From Clostridia bacterium (GTDB taxonomy: Bacteria > Bacillota > Clostridia > Oscillospirales > CAG-272), in the NCBI GenBank assembly GCA_017536475.1, contig JAFXHH010000012.1, positions 1 to 50,347 of the forward strand: 50,347 bases of DNA. The letters are read 5' to 3'. The first letter of the stretch is position 1; each line of letters starts with the position of its first letter. The notes beneath the pieces are model-generated. The model ran no database searches and was not told where the DNA came from. It saw only the letters and a program-made list of their open reading frames with translations. The position numbers and the translations under genes are program-made. Positions 50,292 to 50,347 of the stretch are shown here, one piece after another.

Positions 50292-50347
50292 AGACAAGCG
50301 CTCGCAAAAAGGGAGCGCGAAATTGAAGCTTGACAATTGAACAACAA

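Overview
The window looks like a chromosomal segment of an anaerobic, probably gut-dwelling, spore-forming member of the Clostridia (Bacillota). The evidence is a leucine T-box riboswitch upstream of leuS, two sporulation genes (spoIVB and spoVAC), an AbrB/SpoVT-type regulator, lepA-hemW and walJ-rlmH gene pairs, RNase J, very regular TTGACA-17-TATAAT promoters, purine-rich Shine-Dalgarno sites, and a dockerin-bearing exported protein. No phage, transposase, CRISPR array or plasmid gene was recognised. The species cannot be named from the sequence alone.

Layout. 1-3.7 kb (minus strand): the 5' end of a probable acetyltransferase, a nucleoside phosphorylase broken by a frameshift, a DinB-like protein, an unusual ITPase-Nudix fusion, and a phosphotransferase/kinase broken by a frameshift at a homopolymer. 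3.75-8.4 kb (plus): a DHH phosphoesterase, the T-box leader, an intergenic repeat element, leuS and an SGNH hydrolase. 8.4-11.8 kb: rpsU, a small membrane protein, a PAP2 phosphatase (minus), tRNA-Ser(GCU), a pair of ~79-bp repeats, mscL and mgsA. 11.8-16.6 kb: a galacturonate catabolic operon (uxaB-uxaA-uxaC, minus) with a divergent AraC-type regulator. 16.7-19.4 kb: a small membrane protein, a possible PD-(D/E)XK nuclease and spoIVB. 19.6-24.5 kb: a 1631-residue lipoprotein with tandem ~90-residue repeats and a GLUG-rich C-terminal half. 24.5-28.2 kb: a GH28-family protein in a region with signs of an old tandem duplication, and spoVAC. 28.2-32.4 kb (minus): a small lipoprotein, rlmH, walJ, a membrane protein, galK and an abrB-type gene. 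32.5-37.9 kb (plus): a small membrane protein, RNase J with a structured leader, a SurA/PrsA-like membrane-anchored protein and a zinc-binding protein. 37.95-41.8 kb: a 32-residue Cys-rich microprotein (minus), lepA-hemW and a DUF1292 gene. 41.8-42.5 kb: no protein gene, but four spaced ~20-bp repeats followed by a strongly structured non-coding RNA candidate. 42.5-48.6 kb: three exported proteins (an LRR lipoprotein, a transglutaminase lipoprotein with twelve 18-bp repeats, and a transglutaminase with a dockerin) and an ABC exporter (minus). 48.6-50.3 kb: nth, a YetF-like DUF421 gene (minus), and tandem strong promoters that look like the start of a stable-RNA (probably rRNA) operon running off the window.

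How it fits together. The uxaBAC cluster, the AraC regulator and the GH28-like protein suggest use of pectin-derived galacturonate, and galK suggests galactose use. The exported LRR, GLUG, transglutaminase and dockerin proteins suggest surface or cellulosome-like functions. The best candidates for something undescribed are the repeat array plus structured RNA at 41.83-42.46 kb, the duplicated promoter/GH28-tail region at 24.5-27.75 kb, the ITPase-Nudix fusion in its nucleotide-related neighbourhood, and the Cys-rich microprotein at 38.0 kb. All calls come from reading the sequence; no database search was run.
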